The notes: generated by a model from the letters alone, not told the origin. Counted from the first letter of the stretch, positions 1 to 9,663 are shown. The stretch: 64,000 nt of DNA from Pseudomonas kuykendallii (GCF_900106975.1 NZ_FNNU01000001.1:186001-250000), one strand, 5' to 3'. Program-made: numbers and translations.

Positions 1-81
1 TCCAAATACCGCAGAAAGCCTTTATAAATCAGTAATGAAGATAAATAAGACCATTTGCCGGCCGGAACAGGTAACCAGAAA

Positions 82-915
82 ATGGAACGAAAAGATTCAA
101 AAAAGAATGTAGAGGCGATGGATAGCGAAGCCCTGGGCAACGGTGACCGCAGCCTGCGCGCCCTGCTCGCGCTCGAGGCCGTGGTCTGCGCCAGCGAGCC
201 GGTGACCCTGGCGCAACTCAGCGACCGCCTGCAGGCGCCCAAGGCGACCCTGCTGCGCATGCTCGCCGCGCTGGAGCGGCACGGTTACCTGATCCGCGAA
301 CTGGACGAAAAGACCTACCTGCCCGGACCCCACGCCCGGCAGCTGGGCCTGCATGCGCTGCGCAACCAGGCGGTGCTGCAGCGTCACCGGCTGATCCTCG
401 AGGAACTGGTCGCCGAGCTGGGCGAAACCTGCAACCTGACCGCGCTGGACGGCAACCAGGTGCTCTACATCGACCGCGTGGAAACCCGCGAGCCCCTTCG
501 CCTGCACGTCGAGCCCGGCACCCACGTGCCGCTGCATTGCACCGCCAGCGGCAAGCTGTACCTGGCGAGCATGAGCGCCAGCCAACGCCAGCGGATGCTC
601 GCGCACCTGCCGCTGACTCGGCAGACCGACCGCACCCTCACCGACGCGGCCCTTCTGGAGACCGAGCTGGAACGGATCAAGGCGCGCGGCGTGGGCATCG
701 ACAGCGAGGAGTTCGTCCGCGGCATGGCCGCCGTGGCGGTGCCCATTACCGACGCCGCCGGTCACTGCGTCGCGGCACTGGCCTGCCATGCGCCCACCGC
801 GCGCAAGAGCCTCAACGACCTGCTCGACTGCGTGCCGCGCCTGCGCGAGGCCGCCGCGCTGCTGGCCGAATCGATGACCGTTCGCGAGGCCAGCCCGGTG
901 AAGGCCGCCAGTTGA
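82..915 (+). CDS. IclR-family transcriptional regulator
   Basis: The 277-residue product has the two-part IclR layout. A winged helix-turn-helix spans about residues 20-85, with the recognition-helix stretch APKATLLRMLAAL, and an effector-binding domain runs from about 100 to 270. IclR proteins bind a small carbon metabolite and repress or activate nearby catabolic or transport genes. An upstream TTG at 55 is in frame, but the ATG at 82 is preferred because AGGT lies about ten bases before it; the ATG at 118 is possible. It converges on the liv operon across a 470-bp gap. A role in controlling the liv or ama genes is only an inference from position. Confidence 0.85.
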   Translation: MERKDSKKNVEAMDSEALGNGDRSLRALLALEAVVCASEPVTLAQLSDRLQAPKATLLRMLAALERHGYLIRELDEKTYLPGPHARQLGLHALRNQAVLQRHRLILEELVAELGETCNLTALDGNQVLYIDRVETREPLRLHVEPGTHVPLHCTASGKLYLASMSASQRQRMLAHLPLTRQTDRTLTDAALLETELERIKARGVGIDSEEFVRGMAAVAVPITDAAGHCVAALACHAPTARKSLNDLLDCVPRLREAAALLAESMTVREASPVKAAS

Positions 916-1012
916 TCGCGACAGGCAAACGTGGAAAACCCGCGACAGCACAAAAAACGCACAGTTCCCTGAAAGCCGCGTCCCCAGGCTGGTCGCGGCG
1001 TCCTTCCCCGCC

Positions 1013-1050
1013 TTATTCACAAGACTATCCACAGCTCCTGGGGACAACTC
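1013..1050 (+). repeat. DnaA-box-containing 38-bp repeat, copy A
   Basis: The copy reads TTATTCACA, six variable bases, TCCACAG, nine variable bases, ACAACTC. TTATTCACA fits the DnaA-box consensus TTATNCACA. The overlapping CTATCCACA at 1025-1033 differs from a consensus box at one base. The same block order and exact spacing recur 169 bp downstream. Confidence 0.6.
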
Positions 1051-1181
1051 GCCGACGCCTCACCGAGCGCCAAGGTCTTCAATAACTGACTGTTTTCCCT
1101 TGGAATTCAACCATCCGGTCAAATTCCGATCAAACCTCCGGAAGCCGCGCAGACAGCCGCCCGCAGCGCTCTGCCACCACG

Positions 1182-1219
1182 TTATTCACAGCTCGCTCCA
1201 CAGTTTCCCTGAACAACTC
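1182..1219 (+). repeat. DnaA-box-containing 38-bp repeat, copy B
   Basis: This is the second copy of the motif at 1013-1050. TTATTCACA (1182-1190), TCCACAG (1197-1203) and ACAACTC (1213-1219) are conserved exactly and at identical spacing. The intervening six and nine bases have diverged. Retention of only these blocks suggests selected protein-binding sites rather than a random duplication. Confidence 0.6.
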
Positions 1220-1320
1220 CGGCGGCGCTTTCGATCGCACGAATACAGCGTAGGGGTACGCATGCACCAACCCTCTCACACTCAAGGGCGCTCTCCGCAC
1301 GCAGTCCGGAAAACCTGCGC

Positions 1321-1373
1321 CCAATAAAAAGCCCGGGGTGGGTGGCAAGCCAGGCTCGCCACCCACCCCGGGC
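1321..1373 (-). terminator. Rho-independent terminator of the liv operon
   Basis: A perfect 16-bp inverted repeat pairs 1331-1346 with 1358-1373 across an 11-base loop. On the minus strand it is followed by TTTTTATTGG. It lies 14 bases past the livF stop codon. Confidence 0.9.
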
Positions 1374-1386
1374 GCAGAGGTGTCGC

Positions 1387-2103
1387 TCAGTGACCGCCGA
1401 GATAGGCTTCGCGCACTTCCGGGTTAGTCAGCAGTTCCTGCCCGGTGCCGGACATGCGGATCTGCCCGGTGACCATCACGTAGGCGCGGTCGGAGAGGCG
1501 CAGCGCGTGGTTGGCGTTCTGCTCCACCAGGAAGATGGTCATGCCGGTTTGCGCCAGTTCGCGCAGGGTCGAGAAGATCTGCTTCACCACGATCGGTGCC
1601 AGACCGAGCGACGGCTCGTCGAGCAGCAGCAACTTGGGTCGGCTCATCAGTGCACGGGCGATGGCGAGCATCTGCTGCTCGCCGCCGGACATGGTCATGG
1701 CGCGCTGGTTGCGGCGCTCCTTGAGGCGCGGAAACAGCTCGAACATGCGCTGCATGTCCTCGTCGGCGAACTTCGCGCCGATGGGGATGGTGCCCATCAG
1801 CAGGTTCTCTTCCACGCTCATGTCGGGGAATACGCGGCGCCCTTCCGGCGACTGCGCGATGCCGTTGGAGGCCACGTAGTGCGCCGACTTCTTGCTGATA
1901 TCGGTGCCCTGATAGAGGATCTGCCCGCTCTTCGCCCGCGGCTGGCCGAAGATCGACATCAGCAGGGTCGACTTGCCGGCGCCGTTGGCGCCGATCAGGC
2001 TGACCGTCTCGCCCTCGTTGATGTGCATGCTCACGCCCTTGAGGGCATGGATCTGCCCGTAGAAGACGTTGACGTCCTTGAACTCCAGCATCGGCGAACT
2101 CAT
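1387..2103 (-). CDS. livF: Branched-chain amino-acid-type ABC transporter ATPase LivF
   Basis: This 238-residue cytoplasmic ATPase belongs to the HAAT (hydrophobic amino acid) importer family. It shows Walker A GANGAGKST at about residue 38, the ABC signature MSGGEQQ and the Walker B/D-loop stretch LLLLDEPSLGL. It should pair with LivG and drive transport through LivH/LivM. Its start overlaps the livG stop by 4 bp (ATGA), implying translational coupling. It is the last gene of the operon. The substrate cannot be read from the sequence; adjacency to lysine/pipecolate catabolic genes makes a substrate other than Leu/Ile/Val possible. Confidence 0.92.
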   Translation of the reverse strand: MSSPMLEFKDVNVFYGQIHALKGVSMHINEGETVSLIGANGAGKSTLLMSIFGQPRAKSGQILYQGTDISKKSAHYVASNGIAQSPEGRRVFPDMSVEENLLMGTIPIGAKFADEDMQRMFELFPRLKERRNQRAMTMSGGEQQMLAIARALMSRPKLLLLDEPSLGLAPIVVKQIFSTLRELAQTGMTIFLVEQNANHALRLSDRAYVMVTGQIRMSGTGQELLTNPEVREAYLGGH

Positions 2104-2972
2104 GCCACTTCCTCCTCTTCCGCGCCGAGGTAGGCGGCAATCACCTTCGGATCGTTCTTGATGTCGTCAGGCCCGCCCTGGGCGATGACCAGCCCGTGGT
2201 CGAGCACCACGATGTGGTCGGAGATGCTCATGACCATGCCCATGTCGTGCTCGATCAGCAGCACGGTGATGCCGTGCTCGTCGCGCAGCAGGCGGATCAT
2301 CCCGGCCAGCGCCTCGGTTTCCGCGGGGTTGAGGCCGGCGGCCGGTTCGTCCAGGCAGATCAGTTCCGGCGCCGTGCACATCGCCCGGGCGATTTCCAGG
2401 CGGCGCTGCTGGCCATAGGAAAGCTCGCCGGCGAGGCGATTGGCGTGCTCCACCAGGTCGACCACTTCCAGCCAGTAGAACGCGGTGTCGAGCAGCGTGC
2501 TTTCGGCCTTGCGGTAGCCGGGCGTGTTGAAGATGCCGGCGAACATGTTGCGGTTGGCGAGCATGTGCTGCGCCACCAGCAGGTTTTCCAGGACGGTCAT
2601 TTCCTTGAACAGGCGAATGTTCTGGAAGGTCCGCGCCAGGCCGGCGCGGTTCACCAGGTGGGTGCCGCCGAACATCTTGTACCAGACCCGCGAACCGAAC
2701 TGCGCCGGCTTGACGAAGTCGTCCGCCGCGAAGGGCTCGCCGAGCACCTTGATCACGTCGGTCTGCTTGCCCTGGGCGTTGAGCAGGATCTTCCCGCCGG
2801 TGGCCGAGTAGAAGCCGGTGAGGCAGTTGAACACGGTGGTCTTGCCGGCGCCGTTGGGGCCGATCAGCGCGGAAATCGAATGCCGCTTGACGGAGAAATT
2901 CACGTCGTTCAGCGCCTTGATGCCACCGAAGTGCATCATCAGCGAGTCGACGGAGAGAATGACGTCGCTCAT
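2100..2972 (-). CDS. livG: Branched-chain amino-acid-type ABC transporter ATPase LivG
   Basis: This 290-residue ABC ATPase is the partner of LivF. Walker A GPNGAGKTT starts at about residue 38, the signature is LSYGQQRRLEIA, and Walker B is LICLDEPAAGLNP. It is some 30-35 residues longer than a typical LivG. The extra segment lies at about residues 65-108, between Walker A and the Q-loop (ARTFQNIRLF), and contains FGSRVWYKMFGG. The reading frame is open and uninterrupted, so this looks like a subfamily insertion and not an error. It overlaps livF and livM by 4 bp at either end. Confidence 0.92.
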   Translation of the reverse strand: MSDVILSVDSLMMHFGGIKALNDVNFSVKRHSISALIGPNGAGKTTVFNCLTGFYSATGGKILLNAQGKQTDVIKVLGEPFAADDFVKPAQFGSRVWYKMFGGTHLVNRAGLARTFQNIRLFKEMTVLENLLVAQHMLANRNMFAGIFNTPGYRKAESTLLDTAFYWLEVVDLVEHANRLAGELSYGQQRRLEIARAMCTAPELICLDEPAAGLNPAETEALAGMIRLLRDEHGITVLLIEHDMGMVMSISDHIVVLDHGLVIAQGGPDDIKNDPKVIAAYLGAEEEEVA

Positions 2973-4248
2973 GGCGCCACTCCTTTGCGTGGGGCTATGC
3001 CGATGCGGTTGATGCGAATCAGGCCGCGTGGTTTCCAGATCATCATCACCACCATGAGGATGCCGAACAGCAGCACGCGGTAGTCCGCGAAGCTGCGCAG
3101 CAACTCGGGGGCGACGGTCAGCACGAAGGCGGCGATCACCACCCCGATGGTCGATCCCATGCCGCCGAGGACGACGATGGCGAGGATCAGCGCCGACTCG
3201 AAGAAGGTGAACGAAGCCGGGTTGACGAAGCCCTGGTAGGTGGCGAAGAACACCCCGGCGATACCGGCGGTGGAGGCGCCGAGCATGAACGCCGAGAGCT
3301 TCACCAGCACGTGGTTGAGGCCCATCGCGCGGCAGGCGATCTCGTCTTCACGCAGCGCTTCCCAGGCACGCCCGACCGGCATGCGGGTGAGGCGATGCTT
3401 GATGTAGAGCACCAGCAGCACGACCAGGAACAGCACGGCGTAGGTGAACAGGAACTTCAGGTTCGGATCGTAGGAGATGCCGAAGAACTCGTGGAACGGC
3501 GTGCCGCCATCCTTCGCACGGCGGGCGAACTCGAGACCGAAGAAGGTCGGCGCCGGAGCGCTCATGCCGTTCGGACCGCCGGTCACCGCCAGCCAGTTGT
3601 TGAGGATCAGGCGGATGATCTCGCCGAAGCCGAGGGTGACGATCGCCAGGTAGTCGCCGTGCATCCGCAACACCGGGAAGCCGAGCAACATGCCGGCGAA
3701 CGCGGCGAGGATCGCCGACAGCGGCAGCATGCTCCAGAAACCCAGCCCGAGGTACTCGTAGCCCATCGCCAGGCCATAGGCGCCGATGGCGTAGAAGCCG
3801 ACGAAGCCCAGGTCGAGCAGGCCGGCCAGGCCGACCACGATGTTCAGGCCGAGGCCGAGCAGCACGTAGATCAGGCCGAGGATGACCACGGTGAGCAGGT
3901 ACTTGTTGGCGAAGAACGGGAACGCCACCGCCAGCAGCACCAGCACCGGGAGAATCCAGCGCAGCCGCGACTTGTAGTCCGGCGGCAGTACGCCGACACC
4001 GCCCGCCGGGCTCTCGAAGCTCTGCAGCACCACGGCGCCGCGCGAGGTCTGCAGGAACAGGCTGAGGGCGAAGCGGCCGACCATGACCACCAGCACCATC
4101 CAGCCGACACGGTCGAACTGCAGGTTGAAATCGTAGCCCTGAAGGACCACCCCGACGATCGGACCGAACACGATGAGGGCGATCAGCCCGGCCATCACGC
4201 TGTCGATCAGGCTTTTCTTGATATCGATGGAAGAAGTGCTCACGGGCA

Positions 4249-4249
<1 letters not shown>
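2969..4249 (-). CDS. livM: Branched-chain amino-acid-type ABC transporter permease LivM
   Basis: This 426-residue inner-membrane permease has about ten hydrophobic segments. The first two lie in an N-terminal extension (to about residue 100) before the conserved LivM core, which contains GLLDLGFVGFYAIGAY and LAIVTLGFGEIIR. The EAA-like loop WEALREDEIACRAMGLN, which contacts the ATPases, is intact. The ATG at 4249 shares its A with the livH TGA stop. A GTG three bases upstream (4252) is an alternative start giving a 4-bp overlap. It forms the translocation path together with LivH. Confidence 0.9.
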
Positions 4250-5163
<914 letters not shown>

Positions 5164-5319
5164 AAATCAACTCTCAAGTCATGACGGGAAGAGGAGTCTT
5201 GCGAGGGGCCTGGGAGGTGCATCCGGTTGCCTGGGTAAAGCAGGGCGGCGACTCCCCCTTGAAAAGAAGGGCCGGGCGACCGAAGCCGCGCCGCCCTTCC
5301 GAGGCTCGACGCAAATACC

Positions 5320-5356
5320 CGAAGCCCCCGCGCGGGATCACCGCACGGGGGCTTCG
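5320..5356 (-). terminator. Intercistronic hairpin between livK and livH
   Basis: A perfect 11-bp inverted repeat (5320-5330 with 5346-5356) with a 15-base loop begins 8 bases after the livK stop. The minus-strand continuation GGGTATTTG has no real U-tract. It is more likely a partial terminator or 3'-end stabiliser that raises livK message over livHMGF than a full stop. Confidence 0.6.
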
Positions 5357-5363
5357 ACTGACA

Positions 5364-6485
5364 TCAGAGTTGCTTGTACTTGCCAGCGTCGTCCCACTCG
5401 TACATCACGTAGTCGGAGACTTTCAGGTCGCCCTTGGCATCGAATTCCTTCTTGCCCATGACGGTGGAGACCGGGTTGGCTTTCAGCCAGGCCGAAGCCT
5501 TGGCGCCTTCGGTGCTCTTGGCGCCGGCGAAGGCGGCGGCGATGGTCTGGATCGAGGCGTAGGAGTACAGGGTGTAGCCTTCCGGCTCATAGCCGTTGGC
5601 GCGGAATTTCTCGATGACGGCCTTGCCATCCGGGATCTGACGCGGGTCGGCGCCGAAGGTCATCAGCACGCCCTTGGCGTATTGCGCGCCACCCGCGGTG
5701 CCGACGAATTCGTCGGTGACGATGCCGTCGCCGGAAACGAACTTGGCGGTGACGCCCTGCTCGCGCATCTGGCGGACCAGCGGACCGGCTTCGGCGTGCA
5801 GACCACCGAAGTAGACGACTTCGGCGCCGGTGGAACGGATCTTGGTGACCAGGGCGTTGAAGTCTTTCTCGCCGCGGGTCAGACCTTCGTAGAGTACTTC
5901 CTTAACGCCGCGCTTGTTCAGCTCCATCTTGGTGGCGTCGGCCAGGCCCTGGCCGTAGGTGTCCTTGTCGTGGATGACCGCGACTTTCTTGGCTTTCAGG
6001 GTATCGACGATGTAGTCGCCGGCAACCACGCCCTGCTGGTCGTCACGACCGCACATGCGGAATTCGCCGGTCAGGCCGCGCTCGGTGACCTGCGGGTTGG
6101 TCGACGCCGGGGTAATCGAAATGATGCCTGCTTCGTCATAGACCTCGGAGGCCGGCATGGTCGAGGAGGAGCAGAAGTGACCGACCACGGCGACGGCCTT
6201 GTCGGAGTCGACCAGACGGTTGGCGACCGCTACGGCCTGTTTCGGCTCGCAAGCGTCGTCCGCCTTGACCAGCTTGATCTTCTCGCCGTTGATGCCACCG
6301 GCAGCGTTGATGTCGGCGACGGCTTGTTCAGCGCCACGCCACAGCTGCTCGCCGAACGCGGCGTTACCCCCGGTCATCGGACCGGCTACACCAATGACTA
6401 CGTCTGCGTATGCAAAAGAGGAGAGGCTCATCGCGCTTGCAACAGCGAAAGCCAGAACACCTTTGTTGAAAGACTTGTGAGGCAT
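5364..6485 (-). CDS. livK: Branched-chain amino-acid-type ABC transporter periplasmic binding protein
   Basis: This 373-residue periplasmic binding protein captures the substrate for LivHMGF. The N-terminal signal peptide ends at SSFAYA, before DVVIGVAGPMTG. The type-1 periplasmic-binding fold of LivJ/LivK/BraC proteins follows, with conserved YDEAGIISITPASTNP and GFYGG-like stretches. The start is set at the ATG at 6485, which directly precedes the signal peptide; an upstream in-frame extension would disrupt it. It is first in the operon and lies about 30 bases downstream of the predicted sigma-54 start site. The ligand is not deducible; BraC-like L-Leu/Ile/Val/Ala or a lysine-derived amino acid are both possible. 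Confidence 0.9.
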   Translation of the reverse strand: MPHKSFNKGVLAFAVASAMSLSSFAYADVVIGVAGPMTGGNAAFGEQLWRGAEQAVADINAAGGINGEKIKLVKADDACEPKQAVAVANRLVDSDKAVAVVGHFCSSSTMPASEVYDEAGIISITPASTNPQVTERGLTGEFRMCGRDDQQGVVAGDYIVDTLKAKKVAVIHDKDTYGQGLADATKMELNKRGVKEVLYEGLTRGEKDFNALVTKIRSTGAEVVYFGGLHAEAGPLVRQMREQGVTAKFVSGDGIVTDEFVGTAGGAQYAKGVLMTFGADPRQIPDGKAVIEKFRANGYEPEGYTLYSYASIQTIAAAFAGAKSTEGAKASAWLKANPVSTVMGKKEFDAKGDLKVSDYVMYEWDDAGKYKQL

Positions 6486-6525
6486 GGAGTTGCTCCCTGA
6501 GGGGTTTGGATTGGCAGCTTGCAAG

Positions 6526-6541
6526 AGCAAGCCTTGTGCCA
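6526..6541 (-). promoter_or_regulatory. Sigma-54 (RpoN) promoter of the liv operon
   Basis: The minus strand reads TGGCACAAGGCTTGCT, against the consensus TGGCACg-N4-TTGCa. The invariant GG and GC are separated by exactly ten bases. The predicted start is near 6515, giving a leader of about 30 bases before livK. This implies nitrogen- or carbon-responsive activation by an enhancer-binding protein. Confidence 0.75.
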
Positions 6542-6646
6542 TCCAGAAGAAACTCCGGCCGAACGGGAAGAAACAGAGGGTCTTGTCAAAAAATCAGAGG
6601 ATTCGAAAAAAAAATTTAGTGGCCCTCTATTTCAATGCGCCTTTTT

Positions 6647-6672
6647 CGGGCAGATATGCGACAGGCTGCCCG
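6647..6672. promoter_or_regulatory. Candidate enhancer site upstream of the sigma-54 promoter
   Basis: CGGGCAG (6647-6653) and CTGCCCG (6666-6672) form a perfect 7-bp inverted repeat with a 12-base spacer. It lies about 130-155 bases upstream of the predicted livK start, the usual distance for enhancer-binding-protein sites. The protein that binds is unknown. Confidence 0.4.
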
Positions 6673-6782
6673 GAAGGCTATTTTTACTTTCGGTAACGGC
6701 CACTTAGCGACGGGGAATCGCCCACCGCTGGTGCACCGAAAATACCCACCCGCACCATCGCTGGTCAGCCCTCCGAACACAC

Positions 6783-8069
6783 TTAGATCACCACGCGCAG
6801 GCACTGCCCGGCGTGGTAGAGCGAAAATCCCAGTTCGTACATCCCGCTGCGCAACCGCGGCGCACTGACGGCGGGCGTGGAGCGGAACGGCATCGGCAAC
6901 GCGGCGGCGTTCCCCGTGCACAGGTAATCGGCGAAGGCCTTGCCGACCACGCTGCCCGTGGTGACGCCACGACCGTTGTAGCCGGCCACCGCGAGCAGCC
7001 CCGGCGCCGGCTCGAAGAGGCGCATCAGGTGATCCGGGGTGAAGTCGATGCAACCGGTCCAGGTGTATTCCCAATCGACCGCCGGCAGGTAGGGAAAGTA
7101 GTGCTTCTGGATGCGCCGGGCCCAGGCGCGCAGGAACCACGCCGGCTTGCGCGTGCCGTTGCCGAGGCTACCGAGCAACAGGCGACCGTCGGCGTCGCGG
7201 CGGATGCTGCTGAGCACCTGGCGGGTGTCCCAGGAGCCCTGGCCGCCCGGCAGGATGCGCGCCGCTTCCTCACCGTGCAGCGGCGTCGAAGCGACCTGGT
7301 AGTAGAAGCCGGGAAAGAAATGCCGCTGCACCTCGCTCCATTCGCCTTCGGTGTAGGCGCTAGACGCGATCACGACCTGCTCGGCGAGCACCGCCCCGGC
7401 CTCGCTGCGCACCACCCACTGCGCGCCCTGGCGTTCCAGCCGGGCCACTGGAGAATGCTCGAACAGCTCGCCGCCCAGTTGCTGCACCGCATTCGCCAGC
7501 CCGACCGTGTAGGCCATCGGATTGAGCGTGCCGGCGCGACGATCAAGCAGCGCGCCGGCGATCCGCTCGGTACCGGTGGCGCGTACGCAGACCTGCCCGG
7601 TGAGCAGCTCGACCGGCGCGCCACGGCGCTGCCACTGCTCGCAGCGACTGCGCAGGTTGGCCAGCCCGGCGGCGTTGTGCGCCATGTGTAGGGTGCCCTC
7701 GCGGCGCAGCTGGCAATCGATGGCGTAGCGATCGACCAGCGAGAACACCAGCGCGGGCGCCGCGCCCAGCGTCTGGTTCAGTTGCTGGCCGACGGCGAGG
7801 CCGAGGCCGGCTTCGATCTCGTCCGGGGCGATCCACATGCCCGCGTTGACCAGCCCGACGTTGCGCCCCGAACCGCCATGACCCACTTCATGGGCCTCGA
7901 GGATGCACACCCGCTTGCCGCGCTCGAGCAGGTGCAGCGCCGCCGACAGCCCGGTGATACCGGCGCCGATCACGCACACGTCGGCCTTGTGTTCCCCCGC
8001 CAGCGCCGCCGCACGCGGCCGCTTCGGGGTCAGCGCTTCCCACAGACATTCCTGGCGCAGCATGGTCAT
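6783..8069 (-). CDS. amaA: FAD-dependent oxidoreductase, probable L-pipecolate oxidase
   Basis: This 428-residue DAO-family flavoenzyme has an N-terminal dinucleotide-binding motif VIGAGITGL followed by LEAHEVGHGGSGRN, and a C-terminal FAD-contacting GYNGRGVTTG. The family oxidises secondary amines. Placed next to an amaB-type dehydrogenase and a LysR regulator in the known ama order, it most likely converts L-pipecolate to piperideine-6-carboxylate in lysine catabolism. The ATG at 8069 is chosen because AAGGAG lies eight bases upstream; the GTG at 8078 sits too close to that site. Other amine oxidases of this family (for example, of gamma-glutamylputrescine) are alternatives. Confidence 0.78.
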   Translation of the reverse strand: MTMLRQECLWEALTPKRPRAAALAGEHKADVCVIGAGITGLSAALHLLERGKRVCILEAHEVGHGGSGRNVGLVNAGMWIAPDEIEAGLGLAVGQQLNQTLGAAPALVFSLVDRYAIDCQLRREGTLHMAHNAAGLANLRSRCEQWQRRGAPVELLTGQVCVRATGTERIAGALLDRRAGTLNPMAYTVGLANAVQQLGGELFEHSPVARLERQGAQWVVRSEAGAVLAEQVVIASSAYTEGEWSEVQRHFFPGFYYQVASTPLHGEEAARILPGGQGSWDTRQVLSSIRRDADGRLLLGSLGNGTRKPAWFLRAWARRIQKHYFPYLPAVDWEYTWTGCIDFTPDHLMRLFEPAPGLLAVAGYNGRGVTTGSVVGKAFADYLCTGNAAALPMPFRSTPAVSAPRLRSGMYELGFSLYHAGQCLRVVI

Positions 8070-8136
8070 GTCCGACACTCCTTTCCTTAGGCTCCCCAGC
8101 GAGCCGATGCCCGGCAGATCCTGAAACGCCGCCTGT

Positions 8137-9627
8137 TCAGTCGAAGGTAATGCCCTGCGCCAGCGGCAGTTCGCGCGAGTAGTTCACCGTATTGGTCTGC
8201 CGACGCATGTAGGCGCGCCAGGCATCGGAGCCGGACTCGCGGCCGCCGCCGGTTTCCTTCTCGCCGCCGAAGGCGCCGCCGATCTCCGCGCCACTCGGGC
8301 CGATGTTGACGTTGGCGATGCCGCAATCGCTGCCGGTCGCGGACATGAACTGCTCCGCCTCGCGCACGTCGTTGGTGAACACGCAGGAGGAGAGCCCCTG
8401 CGGCACCGAATTGTTTAGCTGCAGCGCCTGCTCGAAGTCGCTGTAGCCGATGACGTAGAGGATCGGCGCGAAGGTCTCGCCGCGCACCACGTCGCTCTGC
8501 TCGGGCATCTCGACGATGGCTGGCGACACGTAGAACGCCTCGGGGAACTGCTCGGCCAGTTGGCGCTCGCCGCCAAACACCTTGCCGCCCTCGCCGCGCG
8601 CCTGGCTCAGCGCGCCCTGCATCGCCTCGAAGGCCTGCCGGTCGATCAGCGGACCGACCAGATTGCCCTGCAGCGGATGGCCGATGCGCACCTTGGCGTA
8701 GGCTGCCTTCAGCCGGGCGACGATCTCCTCCTTCACCGATTCGTGGGCAATCAGCCGGCGCAGCGTGGTGCAACGCTGCCCGGCGGTGCCCACGGCGCTG
8801 AACAGGATCGCCCGCACGGCCAGGTCGAGGTCGGCGCTGGGCGCGAGGATCATCGCGTTGTTGCCGCCCAGCTCGAGGATGCTGCGGGCGAAACGGGCGG
8901 CGACCCTGGGCGCCACGTCGCGCCCCATGCGCGTGCTGCCGGTCGCGCTGACCAGCGCCACGCGCGGGTCCTCGACCAGCGCTTCGCCGGCGCTGCGATC
9001 GCCGATCAGCACCTGGTTGAGGTACTCGGGCGCGCCGTCGAAACCGGCGACCACCTTGTCGAACAGCGCCTGGCAGGCCAGCGCGGTGAGCGGGGTCTTC
9101 TCCGACGGCTTCCAGATCACCGGGTTGCCGCAGACCAGCGCCAGTGCGGCATTCCACGCCCACACCGCGACCGGGAAGTTGAAGGCGCTGATCACCGCGA
9201 CCACCCCCAGCGGCTGCCAGCTCTCGCGCATGTGATGGCCGGGACGTTCCGAGGCGATGGTCAGGCCATACAGCTGACGCGACAGGCCGACGGCGAAGTC
9301 GCAGATGTCGATCATTTCCTGCACTTCGCCCAGCCCTTCCTGGGTGATCTTGCCGGCCTCCCAGGACACCAGTTCGCCGAGGTCGGCCTTGTGCGCCCGC
9401 AGCGCCTCGCCAAACTGCCGCACCAGCTCGCCGCGACGCGGCGCCGGCACCGAGCGCCACGCCTGGAACGCCCGCTCGGCGCGCCCGACCGCCTGCTCGA
9501 CATCGGCGGCGCCCTGCAGCGCGACGCTGCCGATACGGCTGCCGTCGATGGGCGTGTGCACGGCGAGATCGCCCTGCTGGATCAGCTGCGGGGAAAGCCC
9601 CAGACGGTCGAACAATGGGCCGAGCAT
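8137..9627 (-). CDS. amaB: Aldehyde dehydrogenase, probable L-aminoadipate-semialdehyde dehydrogenase
   Basis: This 496-residue NAD(P)-dependent aldehyde dehydrogenase has the catalytic Glu in LELGGNNAMI and the catalytic Cys in GQRCTTLRRL. The cofactor-binding stretch VISAFNFPVAVWAWN is typical of the antiquitin/ALDH7 group. That group oxidises 2-aminoadipate 6-semialdehyde (in equilibrium with piperideine-6-carboxylate) to 2-aminoadipate. It lies 67 bases upstream of amaA in the same direction, so product and substrate match. The ribosome binding site AGGAG is five bases before the ATG. A promoter and a dyad lie in the 128-bp gap shared with the divergent LysR gene. Confidence 0.85.
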   Translation of the reverse strand: MLGPLFDRLGLSPQLIQQGDLAVHTPIDGSRIGSVALQGAADVEQAVGRAERAFQAWRSVPAPRRGELVRQFGEALRAHKADLGELVSWEAGKITQEGLGEVQEMIDICDFAVGLSRQLYGLTIASERPGHHMRESWQPLGVVAVISAFNFPVAVWAWNAALALVCGNPVIWKPSEKTPLTALACQALFDKVVAGFDGAPEYLNQVLIGDRSAGEALVEDPRVALVSATGSTRMGRDVAPRVAARFARSILELGGNNAMILAPSADLDLAVRAILFSAVGTAGQRCTTLRRLIAHESVKEEIVARLKAAYAKVRIGHPLQGNLVGPLIDRQAFEAMQGALSQARGEGGKVFGGERQLAEQFPEAFYVSPAIVEMPEQSDVVRGETFAPILYVIGYSDFEQALQLNNSVPQGLSSCVFTNDVREAEQFMSATGSDCGIANVNIGPSGAEIGGAFGGEKETGGGRESGSDAWRAYMRRQTNTVNYSRELPLAQGITFD

Positions 9628-9663
9628 GCGAACTCCTGAAAATCGGTGACGAGGGATGCCTTA

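Larger units (their letters stand above)
916..1320. other. Long intergenic region without a gene
   Basis: About 400 bases between iclR and the liv terminator contain no convincing coding frame on either strand. The short open frames present have no ribosome binding site and unnatural composition. The notable content is two copies of a DnaA-box-like motif, annotated separately. A phrase resembling part of that motif (acagttccctgaa) also occurs at 961-973. Confidence 0.6.

Noticed and set aside
1100-1327. Short open frames in the iclR-livF gap
   Set aside because: No ribosome binding site, no family resemblance, and they overlap the DnaA-box-like repeats.
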